A DNA stretch of 37,286 nt, from assembly GCA_023259065.1 (NCBI GenBank), contig JAHFQY010000007.1, forward strand, positions 50,811 through 88,096. The letters run 5' to 3'. Shown piece after piece: positions 22,593 to 30,493 of the stretch. The notes below the pieces were generated by a model that saw only the letters and a list, made by a program, of their open reading frames with translations, did no database searches and was not told the DNA's origin. Made by a program: the position numbers and the translations under genes. Position 1 is the first letter of the stretch, and each line of letters opens with the position of its first letter. Source of the DNA: Nitrosomonadales bacterium. GTDB lineage: Bacteria; Pseudomonadota; Gammaproteobacteria; Burkholderiales; Gallionellaceae.

Positions 22593-23138
22593 ATGAAAAA
22601 ATTCATCATCATGTTGAGCGTTGCGCTGTTGCTGGCAGCATGTGCTTCAGAGCCGCAAACCAGAACGGAAAGCACGGATGCCAAGCCGGCCGGGCAAGGC
22701 GCGGGCGCCGCCCAGGGGGCGGAGTTGGCTGCGCCCGCCGCTGGCGGGGTGAGTACTGCAGGCATAACGGAATCTGCGAAGGTGGCAGAGCAGCAGGGGC
22801 TGCAGGACAAGAGCATCTACTTTGATTTCGACATGTTTGTAATCAAGCCCGAGTATCGTGATTTGCTGCGCCAGCATGCCGATATTTTACGCGCACACCA
22901 CGGTGATTCAGTCACCTTGGAAGGCAATGCGGATGAACGCGGCAGTCCGGAATACAACCTTGCCCTCGGTAGCAAGCGTGCGCGCACCGTGCGCTCCCAG
23001 CTCATTTTGCTGGGAATTGCCGGGGCGCGAGTGCAAGAGGTCAGCTTTGGTGAAGAGAGGCCGCGTGCCAGCTGCCATGAGGAAAGGTGCTGGCAGCAGA
23101 ATCGCCGGGTTGATTTTGCATACCGTTCAAACCAGTAA
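22593..23138 (+). CDS. pal: Peptidoglycan-associated lipoprotein (Pal/OmpA-like)
   Basis: This 181-residue outer-membrane lipoprotein has a signal peptide with lipobox LLAAC (Cys about residue 18), a linker rich in Ala and Gly (about 20-70), and an OmpA-like domain (about 78-180) with IYFDFDMFVIKPEYRDLLRQHADIL, VTLEGNADERGSPEYNLALGSKRA and NRRVDFAY. The peptidoglycan-binding Asp and Arg are intact. It lacks its usual tolQRAB and cpoB neighbours. Near the end it has two Cys residues (ASCHEERCW), where relatives have G or A and W-A/S. A start at 22551 would spoil the signal peptide; the ATG at 22593 follows GAGGAAAA. Confidence 0.9.
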   Translation: MKKFIIMLSVALLLAACASEPQTRTESTDAKPAGQGAGAAQGAELAAPAAGGVSTAGITESAKVAEQQGLQDKSIYFDFDMFVIKPEYRDLLRQHADILRAHHGDSVTLEGNADERGSPEYNLALGSKRARTVRSQLILLGIAGARVQEVSFGEERPRASCHEERCWQQNRRVDFAYRSNQ

Positions 23139-23270
23139 GGCCAATTCCCCAGCCGGAAAAATGGTGATTCAGGGGGTATGTAAACTGTCGAATTAGGGGT
23201 ATACAATTACCGTCAAGGAGAGGGGGTTCTTTACCTTGCCCTTGTTTGTTACCAACCTGAGGAGATCATC

Positions 23271-23501
23271 ATGAGCATGGCAGATATGTTGATTCATGTG
23301 CATCCGGAGTTGGATGTACTGGCAAGAACCAATCTGGAAAGAAGACTGATGGAGTGCATGGGCGTTGATTGCGCGGAATTCAATCATCACGCTCGCCCGC
23401 ATGCCCTGATTGTCAAATACGATCCGGACACCGTTGAGGGCATGGAAATACTGGGCATGGTGCGCAATGTAGACCCGGTGGCGACCCGAGTGGGCCTGTG
23501 A
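23271..23501 (+). CDS. Small hypothetical protein, 76 residues
   Basis: This is a 76-residue soluble protein with a strong GAGGAGATC ribosome site and a perfect terminator downstream, so it is certainly a gene. The pattern is strand, helix (LARTNLERRLMECMG), strand (DCAEFNHH), strand (PHALIVKYDPDTV), helix (EGMEILGMV) and strand. That resembles a ferredoxin-like fold as in small metal-binding (HMA) domains, but the CxxC motif is missing. It has two Cys and five His residues, so metal binding is possible. This is an inference from the pattern; I do not recognise the family. Confidence 0.75.
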   Translation: MSMADMLIHVHPELDVLARTNLERRLMECMGVDCAEFNHHARPHALIVKYDPDTVEGMEILGMVRNVDPVATRVGL

Positions 23502-23535
23502 TAGTGCAAGGTCAGGTCGTTTGTTGAGATTAGCC

Positions 23536-23567
23536 AAAGGCGACCTGCTGGTCGCCTTTTGTTTTTT
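23536..23567 (+). terminator. Rho-independent terminator
   Basis: A perfect ten-base stem, AAAGGCGACC (23536-23545) with GGTCGCCTTT (23550-23559), closes a TGCT loop and is followed by TGTTTTTT. It ends the transcript of the 76-residue protein. Confidence 0.95.
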
Positions 23568-23702
23568 CGATGGGCTGGTGGATGTCCGCCGTTGAAGTGA
23601 ATGCTATAAGAACTTAAAAAGAAGATTGCTTCTGTGCTGCACGGCAAACCCCGCTTGGGCTATCATATGCTTGCTGGGTAGCTAATATCGAAGGGGAGAA
23701 AC

Positions 23703-24086
23703 ATGATCAAGGTCGTTATTGCTGTTGTGCTGATCTTTTCTGCAGGGGGTGCCTGGTTGTATATGGATTGCCTGAACAGGCATGAGCAGGGCGTTACCGA
23801 GCAAATGCATCAGGGAGTGGATCAGGCGCGTGCCGAGGCGAAGAGGCGAGCAGAGGCCAAGGCCATTATGGAGTACCAGATCCAGGCCACACTGACCAGT
23901 TGCATGGCGGCTGCGGAAAAAGCCAAGAGCGATTACATGCTCCTGATCCAGAAAGCCATCCCCCCGGCCAAGCGCGGTTCGACAGTCATTCCCCAGGCTG
24001 TAGTGGATGAGGCGGAAATGTTACTCACCACGGCCAAGGCTGAATGCCAGCAGGCTCACGACAGCCGTCTTAAAAACGGCCAGTAA
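23703..24086 (+). CDS. Hypothetical protein with N-terminal membrane anchor
   Basis: This 127-residue protein has an N-terminal hydrophobic segment (about residues 2-20, VVIAVVLIFSAGGAWLYM) that is a signal anchor. The rest is a charged helical domain in the periplasm, with a run of E, A, K and R (about 35-56) that could form a coiled coil. Three Cys residues (22, 67, 115) lie in the outer part. It has a clear AAGGGGAGAAAC ribosome site. I do not recognise the family. It is the last plus-strand gene before a minus-strand envelope pair. Confidence 0.7.
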   Translation: MIKVVIAVVLIFSAGGAWLYMDCLNRHEQGVTEQMHQGVDQARAEAKRRAEAKAIMEYQIQATLTSCMAAAEKAKSDYMLLIQKAIPPAKRGSTVIPQAVVDEAEMLLTTAKAECQQAHDSRLKNGQ

Positions 24087-24337
24087 AGCTGCACTCCCTT
24101 CAAGCCGCGAGTTCTGTGTGAACTAGCGTTACTCTTCGGGTGGCAGGCTGCTCGTTCGTTTTTCCACCATCCCTGCATCCAGATCAAAACCTGCTTCATA
24201 GCCGGGAAAATTCTTTGCAAATTCCTTGCGCCGCCCCGGGCAGCGAGCACTTCCAGTGCATGCGGCAGTTATCCTTCCGGCTCGTTCCGGGGGATGCTGG
24301 TGTGAGTATTGCTCGCGTTTCCAACTCGGGATGGGCT
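24087..24337. other. Intergenic stretch without a recognised feature
   Basis: This 251-base gap lies between the convergent hypothetical gene and small lipoprotein gene. I see no terminator hairpin, promoter or supported ORF. Reading frames that cross it lack ribosome sites and resemble no protein. Confidence 0.4.
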
Positions 24338-24547
24338 TTACTGCTGGGGCGGATATTCCCCGCTCTGTTTGTCGATGTTCTGCTGCTGCTCTTGCGCCTG
24401 TTTCAGTACAGTCTTTTCCACAGCCTTGGCTTTTTCCAGAGCGGCACGCTGCTCTTCAAACAGCTTGGCCTTGGCCGCGCTGTCATCGGGAGTGCATGCC
24501 ACCAGCAACAAACAACAAAACAGGAACAAACAATTCGATGGTTTCAT
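24338..24547 (-). CDS. Small lipoprotein, 69 residues
   Basis: This 69-residue protein has a signal peptide with lipobox LLVAC (Cys at about residue 18). A short helical part rich in A, K, E and Q (about 25-60) then resembles a coiled coil. The ribosome site AGGAG lies at a good distance from the ATG at 24547. Such small Lpp-like lipoproteins tether or space the envelope, but no exact family is recognised. It follows lplT on the same strand after 38 bases. Confidence 0.78.
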   Translation of the reverse strand: MKPSNCLFLFCCLLLVACTPDDSAAKAKLFEEQRAALEKAKAVEKTVLKQAQEQQQNIDKQSGEYPPQQ

Positions 24548-24585
24548 GAGGTCAACTCCTGGATGATTGCCTGATGACAGTTCCC

Positions 24586-25863
24586 TCAGGTTTTTTTGTC
24601 AGCGGGCGAGCGGGGGACAGAGCGGCGTTCATGGCCATCGTATTGATCATGGCCGTGTCGCTTGTAGAGCAGGCCCATGATGCCGGAAAGCAGCAGGCCG
24701 AATACCGTGATGATGAAATAGATGCTGAAGTCTTGCCACTCCAGCAGGGTATACAAACCCAGCATGGCAAAAATGCTCAGGTTCTCGTTGAAATTCTGCA
24801 CGGCAATTGAGCTGCCGGCGCCCATCAGCAAATGGCCGCGATGTTGCAGCAAGGCGTTCATCGGCACGACAAAGTAGCCGCCCATGGCGCCGATGGCAAT
24901 CAGCAGCCAGATGGCGAGAGTGGAATTGGTCACCGGGATCATCACCAGTACCACCAGGCCCATGGCAATGCCAACGGGCAGCACTCTGACGGCGCTGGAT
25001 ATCTTCACGAACTTGGCCGCGATTACGGCGCCGATGGCAATGCCGAGCGCGACGTAAACAGTCAGCATGATGGCCTTGCTGTGGCTGTAGTTCAGCGCGA
25101 CAGCTGCCCACGCCAGCACGATCAGACGCAGCGTGGCGCCAGACCCCCAGAACAACGTGGTAACGGCCAGGGAAACACGGCCCAGCGGGTCTTTCCACAG
25201 CAGCCAGAAGCAGTGGGTAAACTCCTTGAGCAGGAACACCGGATTGCGGCTCAACGGCTTGTGGTCGATGGCAATGCGCGGAATGTACAGGTTGAACAGG
25301 GCGGCAACAATGTAGAGCAGGCTGATAAGCGCAATGGCAAGCTCGGGCGCGGTGTCGATGCCGGTTTCAATAAAGGGCACATCCCACCATTGCAACATGT
25401 TGAGCGCAACGTTGGGATTGGTAATAACTGCGCTGACAGCGCCGCCAAGAACGATGGCTGCCACGGTCAGACCCTCCATCCAGCCATTGGCCAGCACCAG
25501 TTTTTCAGGTGGCAGGTATTCGGTGAGGATGCCGTATTTGGCCGGTGAGTAAGCCGCCGCACCGAACCCGACCAGGCCGTATGCAAGCAATGGATTAACG
25601 CCAAGCAGCATGGCCGCGCATCCGGCGAGCTTGATGGTATTGCTGATGAACATCACGCGCCCCTTGGGCAGTGAGTCGGCAAAAGCGCCAACGAAGGGTG
25701 CGAGAACGATGTAGGAAAACACAAAGAACTCCTGTAGTACCGGGGTATGCCAGGAGGGGGAATGGAGATCTTTCAGCAGCGCAATTGCGGCAAACAGCAG
25801 CGCATTGTCCGCCAGCGCAGAAAAGAACTGCGCCGCAAGGATGGTGTAAAAGCCTCTATTCAT
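24586..25863 (-). CDS. lplT: Lysophospholipid transporter LplT
   Basis: This 425-residue MFS permease has about twelve membrane segments and is predicted to flip lysophospholipids from the outer to the inner leaflet of the inner membrane for re-acylation. FYTILAAQFFSALADNALLFAAIALL, PFVGAFADSLPKGRVM and FGAAAYSPAKYGILTEYLPPEKLVLANGWMEG match LplT closely. The usual acyltransferase partner (aas) is not next to it. The 5' end is odd: the first 14 codons and the sequence around the start codon recur three more times upstream in a 107-base tandem array, and the start overlaps the stop of a short upstream ORF (ATGA). The divergent neighbour is alr, a pairing I associate with Betaproteobacteria. 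Confidence 0.95.
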   Translation of the reverse strand: MNRGFYTILAAQFFSALADNALLFAAIALLKDLHSPSWHTPVLQEFFVFSYIVLAPFVGAFADSLPKGRVMFISNTIKLAGCAAMLLGVNPLLAYGLVGFGAAAYSPAKYGILTEYLPPEKLVLANGWMEGLTVAAIVLGGAVSAVITNPNVALNMLQWWDVPFIETGIDTAPELAIALISLLYIVAALFNLYIPRIAIDHKPLSRNPVFLLKEFTHCFWLLWKDPLGRVSLAVTTLFWGSGATLRLIVLAWAAVALNYSHSKAIMLTVYVALGIAIGAVIAAKFVKISSAVRVLPVGIAMGLVVLVMIPVTNSTLAIWLLIAIGAMGGYFVVPMNALLQHRGHLLMGAGSSIAVQNFNENLSIFAMLGLYTLLEWQDFSIYFIITVFGLLLSGIMGLLYKRHGHDQYDGHERRSVPRSPADKKT

Positions 25864-25970
25864 GTTCTTTCGGTGCAGGCTAATGCGCGTAGCGCGTTAA
25901 AGACGGTTGCATCGTCTGGCCGTAGCCAAAAGAACTGCGCCGCAAGTATGGTGTAAAAGCCTCTATTCAT
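25860..25970 (-). CDS. Short upstream ORF 3 (36 residues), last before lplT
   Basis: It starts MNRGFYTILAAQFF exactly like LplT, then diverges into WLRPDDATVFNALRALACTERT. Its TGA overlaps the lplT ATG (ATGA), so ribosomes ending here could restart on lplT. It arises from the repeat array. Whether it is translated is unknown; a weak GAAAG precedes its start. Confidence 0.4.
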   Translation of the reverse strand: MNRGFYTILAAQFFWLRPDDATVFNALRALACTERT

Positions 25971-26077
25971 GTTCTTTCGGTGCAGGCTAATGCGCGTAGC
26001 GCGTTAAAGACGGACTCATCGTCTGGCCGTAGCCAAAAGAACTGCGCCGCAAGTATGGTGTAAAAGCCTCTATTCAT
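25967..26077 (-). CDS. Short upstream ORF 2 (36 residues)
   Basis: It has the same layout as the following short ORF: the 14 LplT-like residues, then WLRPDDESVFNALRALACTERT. Its stop overlaps the start of the next ORF by the ATGA arrangement. It has the same weak GAAAG before the start. Confidence 0.4.
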   Translation of the reverse strand: MNRGFYTILAAQFFWLRPDDESVFNALRALACTERT

Positions 26078-26184
26078 GTTCTTTCGGTGCAGGCTAATGC
26101 GCGTAGCGCGTTAAAGACGGACTCATCGTCTGGCCGGAGCCAAAAGAACTGCGCCGCAAGGATGGTGTAAAAGCCTCTGTTCAT
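26074..26184 (-). CDS. Short upstream ORF 1 (36 residues), first in the chain
   Basis: Its start codon context (CTGTTCAT on the plus strand) differs slightly from the other copies and joins unique sequence, so this is probably the original 5' end of lplT before the tandem duplication. It encodes the 14 LplT-like residues followed by the same tail, and hands over to the next ORF by ATGA. No clear ribosome site is visible. Confidence 0.4.
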   Translation of the reverse strand: MNRGFYTILAAQFFWLRPDDESVFNALRALACTERT

Positions 26185-26282
26185 CTGATAAGCGCTGTTT
26201 TCAGGAGCCCGTTTTATATCACGAAAACTGGAGGCCTGCTATGATTCGCATCACTTAAAGACCATCCTGTAATGCTTTGCCC

Positions 26283-27344
26283 ATGCCGCGTCCGATACAA
26301 GCCCACATCGACCTCTCCGCCCTGGAACACAACCTGAATGTGGTACGCCGCATGAGCAGCGCGCGCATTATGGCGGTGATCAAGGCTGCAGCTTACGGGC
26401 ATGGTTTGCTGCGTGCCGCCGAGGCGCTGAACGCGGCCGAGGGCTTTGCCCTGCTGGATATACAGGAGGCGGTGCGCTTGCGCGAGGCGGGATTTCGCCA
26501 GCAGATATTGTTGCTGGAGGGATTCTTTAGTTCTGACGATTTGCCCCTGCTGGCCGAGTATGACCTGGCCAGTGTTATCCACAGCCCGCACCAGATTGCC
26601 ATGCTGGACGCCTATCCGCGCCGGGGCGGTTTGTCGCTGTGGCTCAAGATCAACAGCGGCATGAACCGTCTGGGATTTCCCCCGCGGGAAGTGCCTGCAG
26701 TGATGGAAAAGCTCAAGAACCATGCGGCGGTAAAAGACGTGACACTGATGACGCACTTTTCCCATGCCGACGAAGCCGAAGGGGTGGCGCAGCAACTTGA
26801 ACGCTTCAACACTCTGGCCGCACCCTACCGTGCGCCGCGTTCACTGGCCAATTCGGCCGCCCTGTTGCGCTACCCAGCCACCCACGCCGACTGGGTGCGC
26901 CCCGGCATCATGCTGTACGGCGCGTCGCCATTTGCGGGCACGGAAGCCGGGCAGTTCGGCCTGCGCCCTGCCATGACGCTGAGCAGTGAAATTATTTCCG
27001 TGCGCGAAATCGGGGCTGGCGAGCAGGTTGGCTACGGCGGCCTGTTCCGAGCCGAGTCGACAACGCGTGTTGGTGTGGTGGCCTGCGGCTATGCCGACGG
27101 CTACCCCCGCCATGCGCCTACCGGCACGCCGGTATTGGTGCAGGGGCGGCGCACGCGCACCCTGGGGCGTGTATCGATGGACATGCTGAGCGTGGATTTG
27201 AGCGCCTTGCCTGAGACTGCCGTTGGTAGCAAGGTGACGCTATGGGGGCAGGGCTTGCCGGTGGAGGAAGTGGCGCACGCCGCCGGCACGATCAGCTATG
27301 AGCTGCTGTGTGCGCTGACGGCACGTGTGCCTGTGGTGGCATGA
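26283..27344 (+). CDS. alr: Alanine racemase
   Basis: This 353-residue PLP-dependent enzyme converts L- to D-alanine for peptidoglycan. The PLP lysine lies in VIKAAAYGHG (K at about residue 35; most relatives have KANAYGHG). LKINSGMNRLGF, THFSHAD, RPGIMLYGASP, the catalytic Tyr of QVGYGG (about 243) and GYADGYPR are all present, as is the RVSMDM motif. The length is normal. The start at the ATG at 26283 gives PRPIQAHIDLSALEHN, the standard beginning; a TTG two codons earlier is possible. It is divergent from lplT, with the repeat array close upstream. Confidence 0.97.
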   Translation: MPRPIQAHIDLSALEHNLNVVRRMSSARIMAVIKAAAYGHGLLRAAEALNAAEGFALLDIQEAVRLREAGFRQQILLLEGFFSSDDLPLLAEYDLASVIHSPHQIAMLDAYPRRGGLSLWLKINSGMNRLGFPPREVPAVMEKLKNHAAVKDVTLMTHFSHADEAEGVAQQLERFNTLAAPYRAPRSLANSAALLRYPATHADWVRPGIMLYGASPFAGTEAGQFGLRPAMTLSSEIISVREIGAGEQVGYGGLFRAESTTRVGVVACGYADGYPRHAPTGTPVLVQGRRTRTLGRVSMDMLSVDLSALPETAVGSKVTLWGQGLPVEEVAHAAGTISYELLCALTARVPVVA

Positions 27345-27362
27345 TGCGTGTGCCTGGCTTTG

Positions 27363-28193
27363 CTATCGGCCAGCCGCCTGGCTCTCATACAGGCCGGTTA
27401 CCTTGTCCATGATTTCAAGGATGTGTTCGCTGGCAAAGGCGGAAAGAACTGTCGCTCCGGTGTCGGCGCCATTGCTTTGATGTTCATGCAGCGCCAACAG
27501 GAAATGTTCCCACTGCGTGCGCGCTAGCGCCAATGTTTGGGTGATTTGCTGAGTGTTTTGTGGTGATGACTCCAGCACGGCCATTGCGCTGATGAATTCT
27601 TTTTTGGTTTGTTCTATGCCTTTTTCTATGTCTGGCTGTTTGAAGCCCCACTTGCTTAACATGTAGAACTTGGCCAAACGTTGCGACAACATGCGTTGGC
27701 GTCCGGCGATATTGACGAGTTGCCCGGTTTTGCCACTGGAGGTGGCCTCGATCAGTTTGGTTGCCTGATCTGCGGCCTGCAGCAACTCTTCACTTAAGCC
27801 GATCAAGCGCTTGGCGCCGTCAATACTCACCGGCGCGCCAGTGATAAGCTTGACCTGCCCCCATATCTGTTCTTCTTTAGCCAAGGCTTCCCTGATCTCG
27901 GCATTGTCGGAGTACTGCTTGAGTTCCGATAATTGTGCGTCGAACTGGCTGCTAGAGTGTTCCAGGATGCCTTTGGATTTTCCTGCGGCAACATTCAGGC
28001 CGATTTGGCAGTAGGCCTTGACGACACGTTGTGACAACATACGCTGGCGCCCCGCCTTGTTGATGGCAGCGGCGGCAGAGAGCGGCTCTGCCTGGGCGGC
28101 TGGTGCGGACTCAAAAACAAGCGCAAGGGCCAGCAGCAAGCCGGGCAGGCAGCGATTCAATAATTTCCGTTTACTTTGTTCAGGCAGGTGCAT
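27363..28193 (-). CDS. Secreted protein with two PilJ-type (NIT-like) sensor repeats
   Basis: This 276-residue protein has a signal peptide (about residues 1-35, ending AQA). It then carries two copies of the PilJ-type N-terminal module (PF13675-like), each opened by the motif AGRQRMLSQR: INKAGRQRMLSQRVVKAYCQ (about 44-63) and VNIAGRQRMLSQRLAKFYML (about 160-179). In other proteins this module sits outside the membrane in chemoreceptors and nitrate sensors. Here there is no membrane helix or signalling domain after it, so it is a free periplasmic protein that may bind a ligand and pass it to a membrane sensor. It lies next to signalling genes. Confidence 0.88.
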   Translation of the reverse strand: MHLPEQSKRKLLNRCLPGLLLALALVFESAPAAQAEPLSAAAAINKAGRQRMLSQRVVKAYCQIGLNVAAGKSKGILEHSSSQFDAQLSELKQYSDNAEIREALAKEEQIWGQVKLITGAPVSIDGAKRLIGLSEELLQAADQATKLIEATSSGKTGQLVNIAGRQRMLSQRLAKFYMLSKWGFKQPDIEKGIEQTKKEFISAMAVLESSPQNTQQITQTLALARTQWEHFLLALHEHQSNGADTGATVLSAFASEHILEIMDKVTGLYESQAAGR

Positions 28194-28332
28194 GGCTATT
28201 CCACTCCGTGCTTGTTTTCAGGTTAAGCGATTAAGGTATATTGGCGATATTACTTTAGTTTTGTTGCTTGTGGAGTGGAATTTCACATGCTGATATTGAC
28301 TAAAGGTGTGCAGCCATGCCAAGGTGAGCCCC

Positions 28333-29190
28333 ATGAATCCCAATATTGCTGAACTTGTTCAGGGTGTCCAGGGGCTGGTTACGCTGCCCGATGTTTTCAT
28401 CCGCATCAACCAGCTGGTTGAAAGCCCTGACAGCAGCATGAACGACATCGCTGCTGCGGTGGCACGCGACCCTTCATTTACCGTGCGTCTGTTGCGTGTG
28501 GCTAACAGCCCGTTTTACGGCTTTTCCTCTTCCATAGATACCGTGCCCAAGGCTGTCTCTGTCATAGGCACCAGCCAGGTGCGCAATCTGGCCTTGTCTA
28601 CCGCCATTGCCAGCAGCTTTGCCGGCCTTCCCAATTCCCTGGTCTCCATGGAAAACTTCTGGCGCCACAGCCTCTACTGTGCGCTTGCCGCACGCCTGTT
28701 GGCGCGGCAGGCGCACAAGTGTGATGCAGAAGCGGTGTTTACTGCGGGTTTGCTGCACGACATCGGTGAGCTGGTGATTTTCAACCGCCTGCCGGAGCGG
28801 GCCAAGGAAGCATTGCAGCTGGTATTGGATGATGCTGAAGGATTGACAGTGCATCAGGCTGAGCGCCAGGTGCTGGGGTTTGACCATGCGCAGGTGGGGG
28901 GCGAGCTGGCGCGGCAATGGAAGCTGCCCAGCTTGTTGGAAGAGTGCATAGGCTGCCACCACAATCCCGGCGAGGCCACGCGCCATCCGCGCGAGGCGGC
29001 CATAGTGCACATTGCCAATGCGCTTGCGGTAATGGCAGAGCTGGACACGCTTGCTCACGAAGATGTTTCGCCCATCGATCCGCTTGCCTGGGAAGCCATC
29101 GGCCTGCAGGGGGATGACGTGATTGAATCTACCGTACACGAGGTGCAGGCAGAAATTGCCGAGGCCGAAAAATTGTTTCTGGGTAAATAA
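28333..29190 (+). CDS. HDOD domain protein
   Basis: This 285-residue cytoplasmic signalling protein has the HDOD domain over about residues 10-215: LPDVFIRINQLVESPDSSMNDIAAAVARDPSFTVRLLRVANSPFYGF, AVSVIGTSQVRNLALS and FTAGLLHDIGELVIF. The HD pair of LLHDIG is present although HDOD domains are usually not catalytic. The start at 28333 follows AAGGTGAG; the frame from 28306 adds nine residues without a site. It is followed by cheD after six bases, which suggests a joint role in motility or surface behaviour. Confidence 0.93.
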   Translation: MNPNIAELVQGVQGLVTLPDVFIRINQLVESPDSSMNDIAAAVARDPSFTVRLLRVANSPFYGFSSSIDTVPKAVSVIGTSQVRNLALSTAIASSFAGLPNSLVSMENFWRHSLYCALAARLLARQAHKCDAEAVFTAGLLHDIGELVIFNRLPERAKEALQLVLDDAEGLTVHQAERQVLGFDHAQVGGELARQWKLPSLLEECIGCHHNPGEATRHPREAAIVHIANALAVMAELDTLAHEDVSPIDPLAWEAIGLQGDDVIESTVHEVQAEIAEAEKLFLGK

Positions 29191-29196
29191 GCAACC

Positions 29197-29832
29197 ATGG
29201 CACTTTCACCAACTTCACGTCCACCATTGGCTTTGCCCGGGTTTGAACATATCAAGAGAGGCTGGAACGATACCTACGAGGCCTTTTCCGCGCGTTTGAT
29301 GCCCGGTGAGTATTACGTGACTCTGCACGATGAAGGTGTGTATACGACACTGGGCTCGTGCATCTCTGCCTGCATCAGGGATCGCGTCAGGGGGATAGGC
29401 GGCATGAACCACTTCATGCTTCCCGCATCCGGGGGCAAGGATGGCTGGAAATCATCCGGGCTCAGCGCGGCTACACGCTATGGCAACTTTGCCATGGAGC
29501 ACCTGATCAACGATATCCTGAAAAATGGCGGCAAGCGCGAGAACCTTGAGGTCAAGTTATTTGGAGGCGGGCGCATCATTGCCAACATGACCGATGTCGG
29601 CATGCGCAATATTGCCTTTGCTCATGACTATATCGAAACGGAAGGCCTGCAGGTGACCGCTGAGGATGTAGGCGATGTGTTCCCGCGCATGGTGGTGTAC
29701 TTTCCGAAAACAGGAAGAGTCCGGGTCAAGCGCCTGCGTTCATTGCACAACAACACCATCGCCGAGCAGGAAATCAGATACCTGACCACGATCGAAGACA
29801 AGCCAGTCAGTGGCGATATCGAGCTTTTTTAA
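29197..29832 (+). CDS. cheD: Chemoreceptor glutamine deamidase CheD
   Basis: This 211-residue enzyme deamidates Gln residues of chemoreceptors. The catalytic Cys lies in TTLGSCISACIRD (about residue 54), the His in GIGGMNHFMLP (about 71), and the third residue in SAATRYGNFAME. VKLFGGGRII and the C-terminal GRVRVKRL are typical. It is longer than many CheD proteins because of an extra N-terminal 25 residues and a C-terminal tail. No che operon is adjacent, so it is an orphan CheD linked to the HDOD gene six bases upstream. It must act on receptors encoded elsewhere. Confidence 0.95.
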   Translation: MALSPTSRPPLALPGFEHIKRGWNDTYEAFSARLMPGEYYVTLHDEGVYTTLGSCISACIRDRVRGIGGMNHFMLPASGGKDGWKSSGLSAATRYGNFAMEHLINDILKNGGKRENLEVKLFGGGRIIANMTDVGMRNIAFAHDYIETEGLQVTAEDVGDVFPRMVVYFPKTGRVRVKRLRSLHNNTIAEQEIRYLTTIEDKPVSGDIELF

Positions 29833-29833
29833 A

Positions 29834-30451
29834 ATGAAAGAAATTATTTACGACTGGGGTGGCATTAACGTCACGCTGTTTCATGCCATCAATGACATTC
29901 ATTCCGGCTTTATCGACAGCTTTATGCTGCTCGGCACCGCCTTGGGCGACCACAATAACTTCCCGCTGTACCTTGCCTTGCTGGTTTTGACCACCTTGGT
30001 AATGCTCGTGCGCATGCCTGTACATGACGCTGCAACCGTGCAACAACAGATACTGCGCTGGATGAGCGTAGTGGCGGTGTTCAGTGTGGGGTATGTGGTG
30101 GATGGCTGGCTGATCGGCGCGCTCAAACCCATGCTGGACTTTCCGCGGCCGCCCCTGGCCTTGCCTGAGGGAACGCTGCACATTGTCGGCCGCGCAGAGT
30201 TACATCACAGCCTGCCCAGCGGCCATGCCTCGTTTGCCATGCTGCTGGTTGCCAGCCTGTGGCCCTTGTTCAGCCGCGGCTGGCAAGTGGCAGGAGTATT
30301 TTTTGTGCTGTGGGTGGGCGTGTCACGCATTAGCCTGGGGGCGCATTTTCCGGCAGATGTCATGGCTGGGTTTTTGCTGAGCCTGAGCGTGGTGACGCTG
30401 GTTTCTCTTGCAGTGAAAAACCTGCTCCGCTGGCTGGGCAGAAGAAACTGA
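29834..30451 (+). CDS. PAP2-family membrane phosphatase
   Basis: This 205-residue inner-membrane protein has about six hydrophobic segments and the three phosphatase motifs: KPMLDFPRP (about residues 98-106), PSGHASF (about 127-133) and SRISLGAHFPADV (about 164-176), with both catalytic His residues. Likely substrates are undecaprenyl pyrophosphate or lipid phosphates. It starts one base after the cheD stop, so it is co-transcribed with cheD; a start at 29810 would lie inside cheD. Substrate choice cannot be read from the sequence. Confidence 0.92.
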   Translation: MKEIIYDWGGINVTLFHAINDIHSGFIDSFMLLGTALGDHNNFPLYLALLVLTTLVMLVRMPVHDAATVQQQILRWMSVVAVFSVGYVVDGWLIGALKPMLDFPRPPLALPEGTLHIVGRAELHHSLPSGHASFAMLLVASLWPLFSRGWQVAGVFFVLWVGVSRISLGAHFPADVMAGFLLSLSVVTLVSLAVKNLLRWLGRRN

Positions 30452-30493
30452 CGCCACAAAATATTTAGTAGTTATCAATGATTGGAGAGTGAC

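Larger units (their letters stand above)
25821..26184. repeat. Tandem repeat, 107-base unit, 3.4 copies, at the lplT start
   Basis: The units begin at 25821, 25928, 26035 and 26142 (the last is partial, 43 bases). They differ at only a few positions, such as GGATGG versus GTATGG and GTTGCATCG versus GACTCATCG. Each unit contains the lplT start codon and its first 14 codons, followed by about 63 bases that do not occur in the gene body. Because 107 is not a multiple of three, the reading frame shifts from unit to unit. Confidence 0.97.

Noticed and set aside
25821-26184. CRISPR array
   Set aside because: The repeats are contiguous 107-base units with no unique spacers and contain the lplT start; there are no cas genes.
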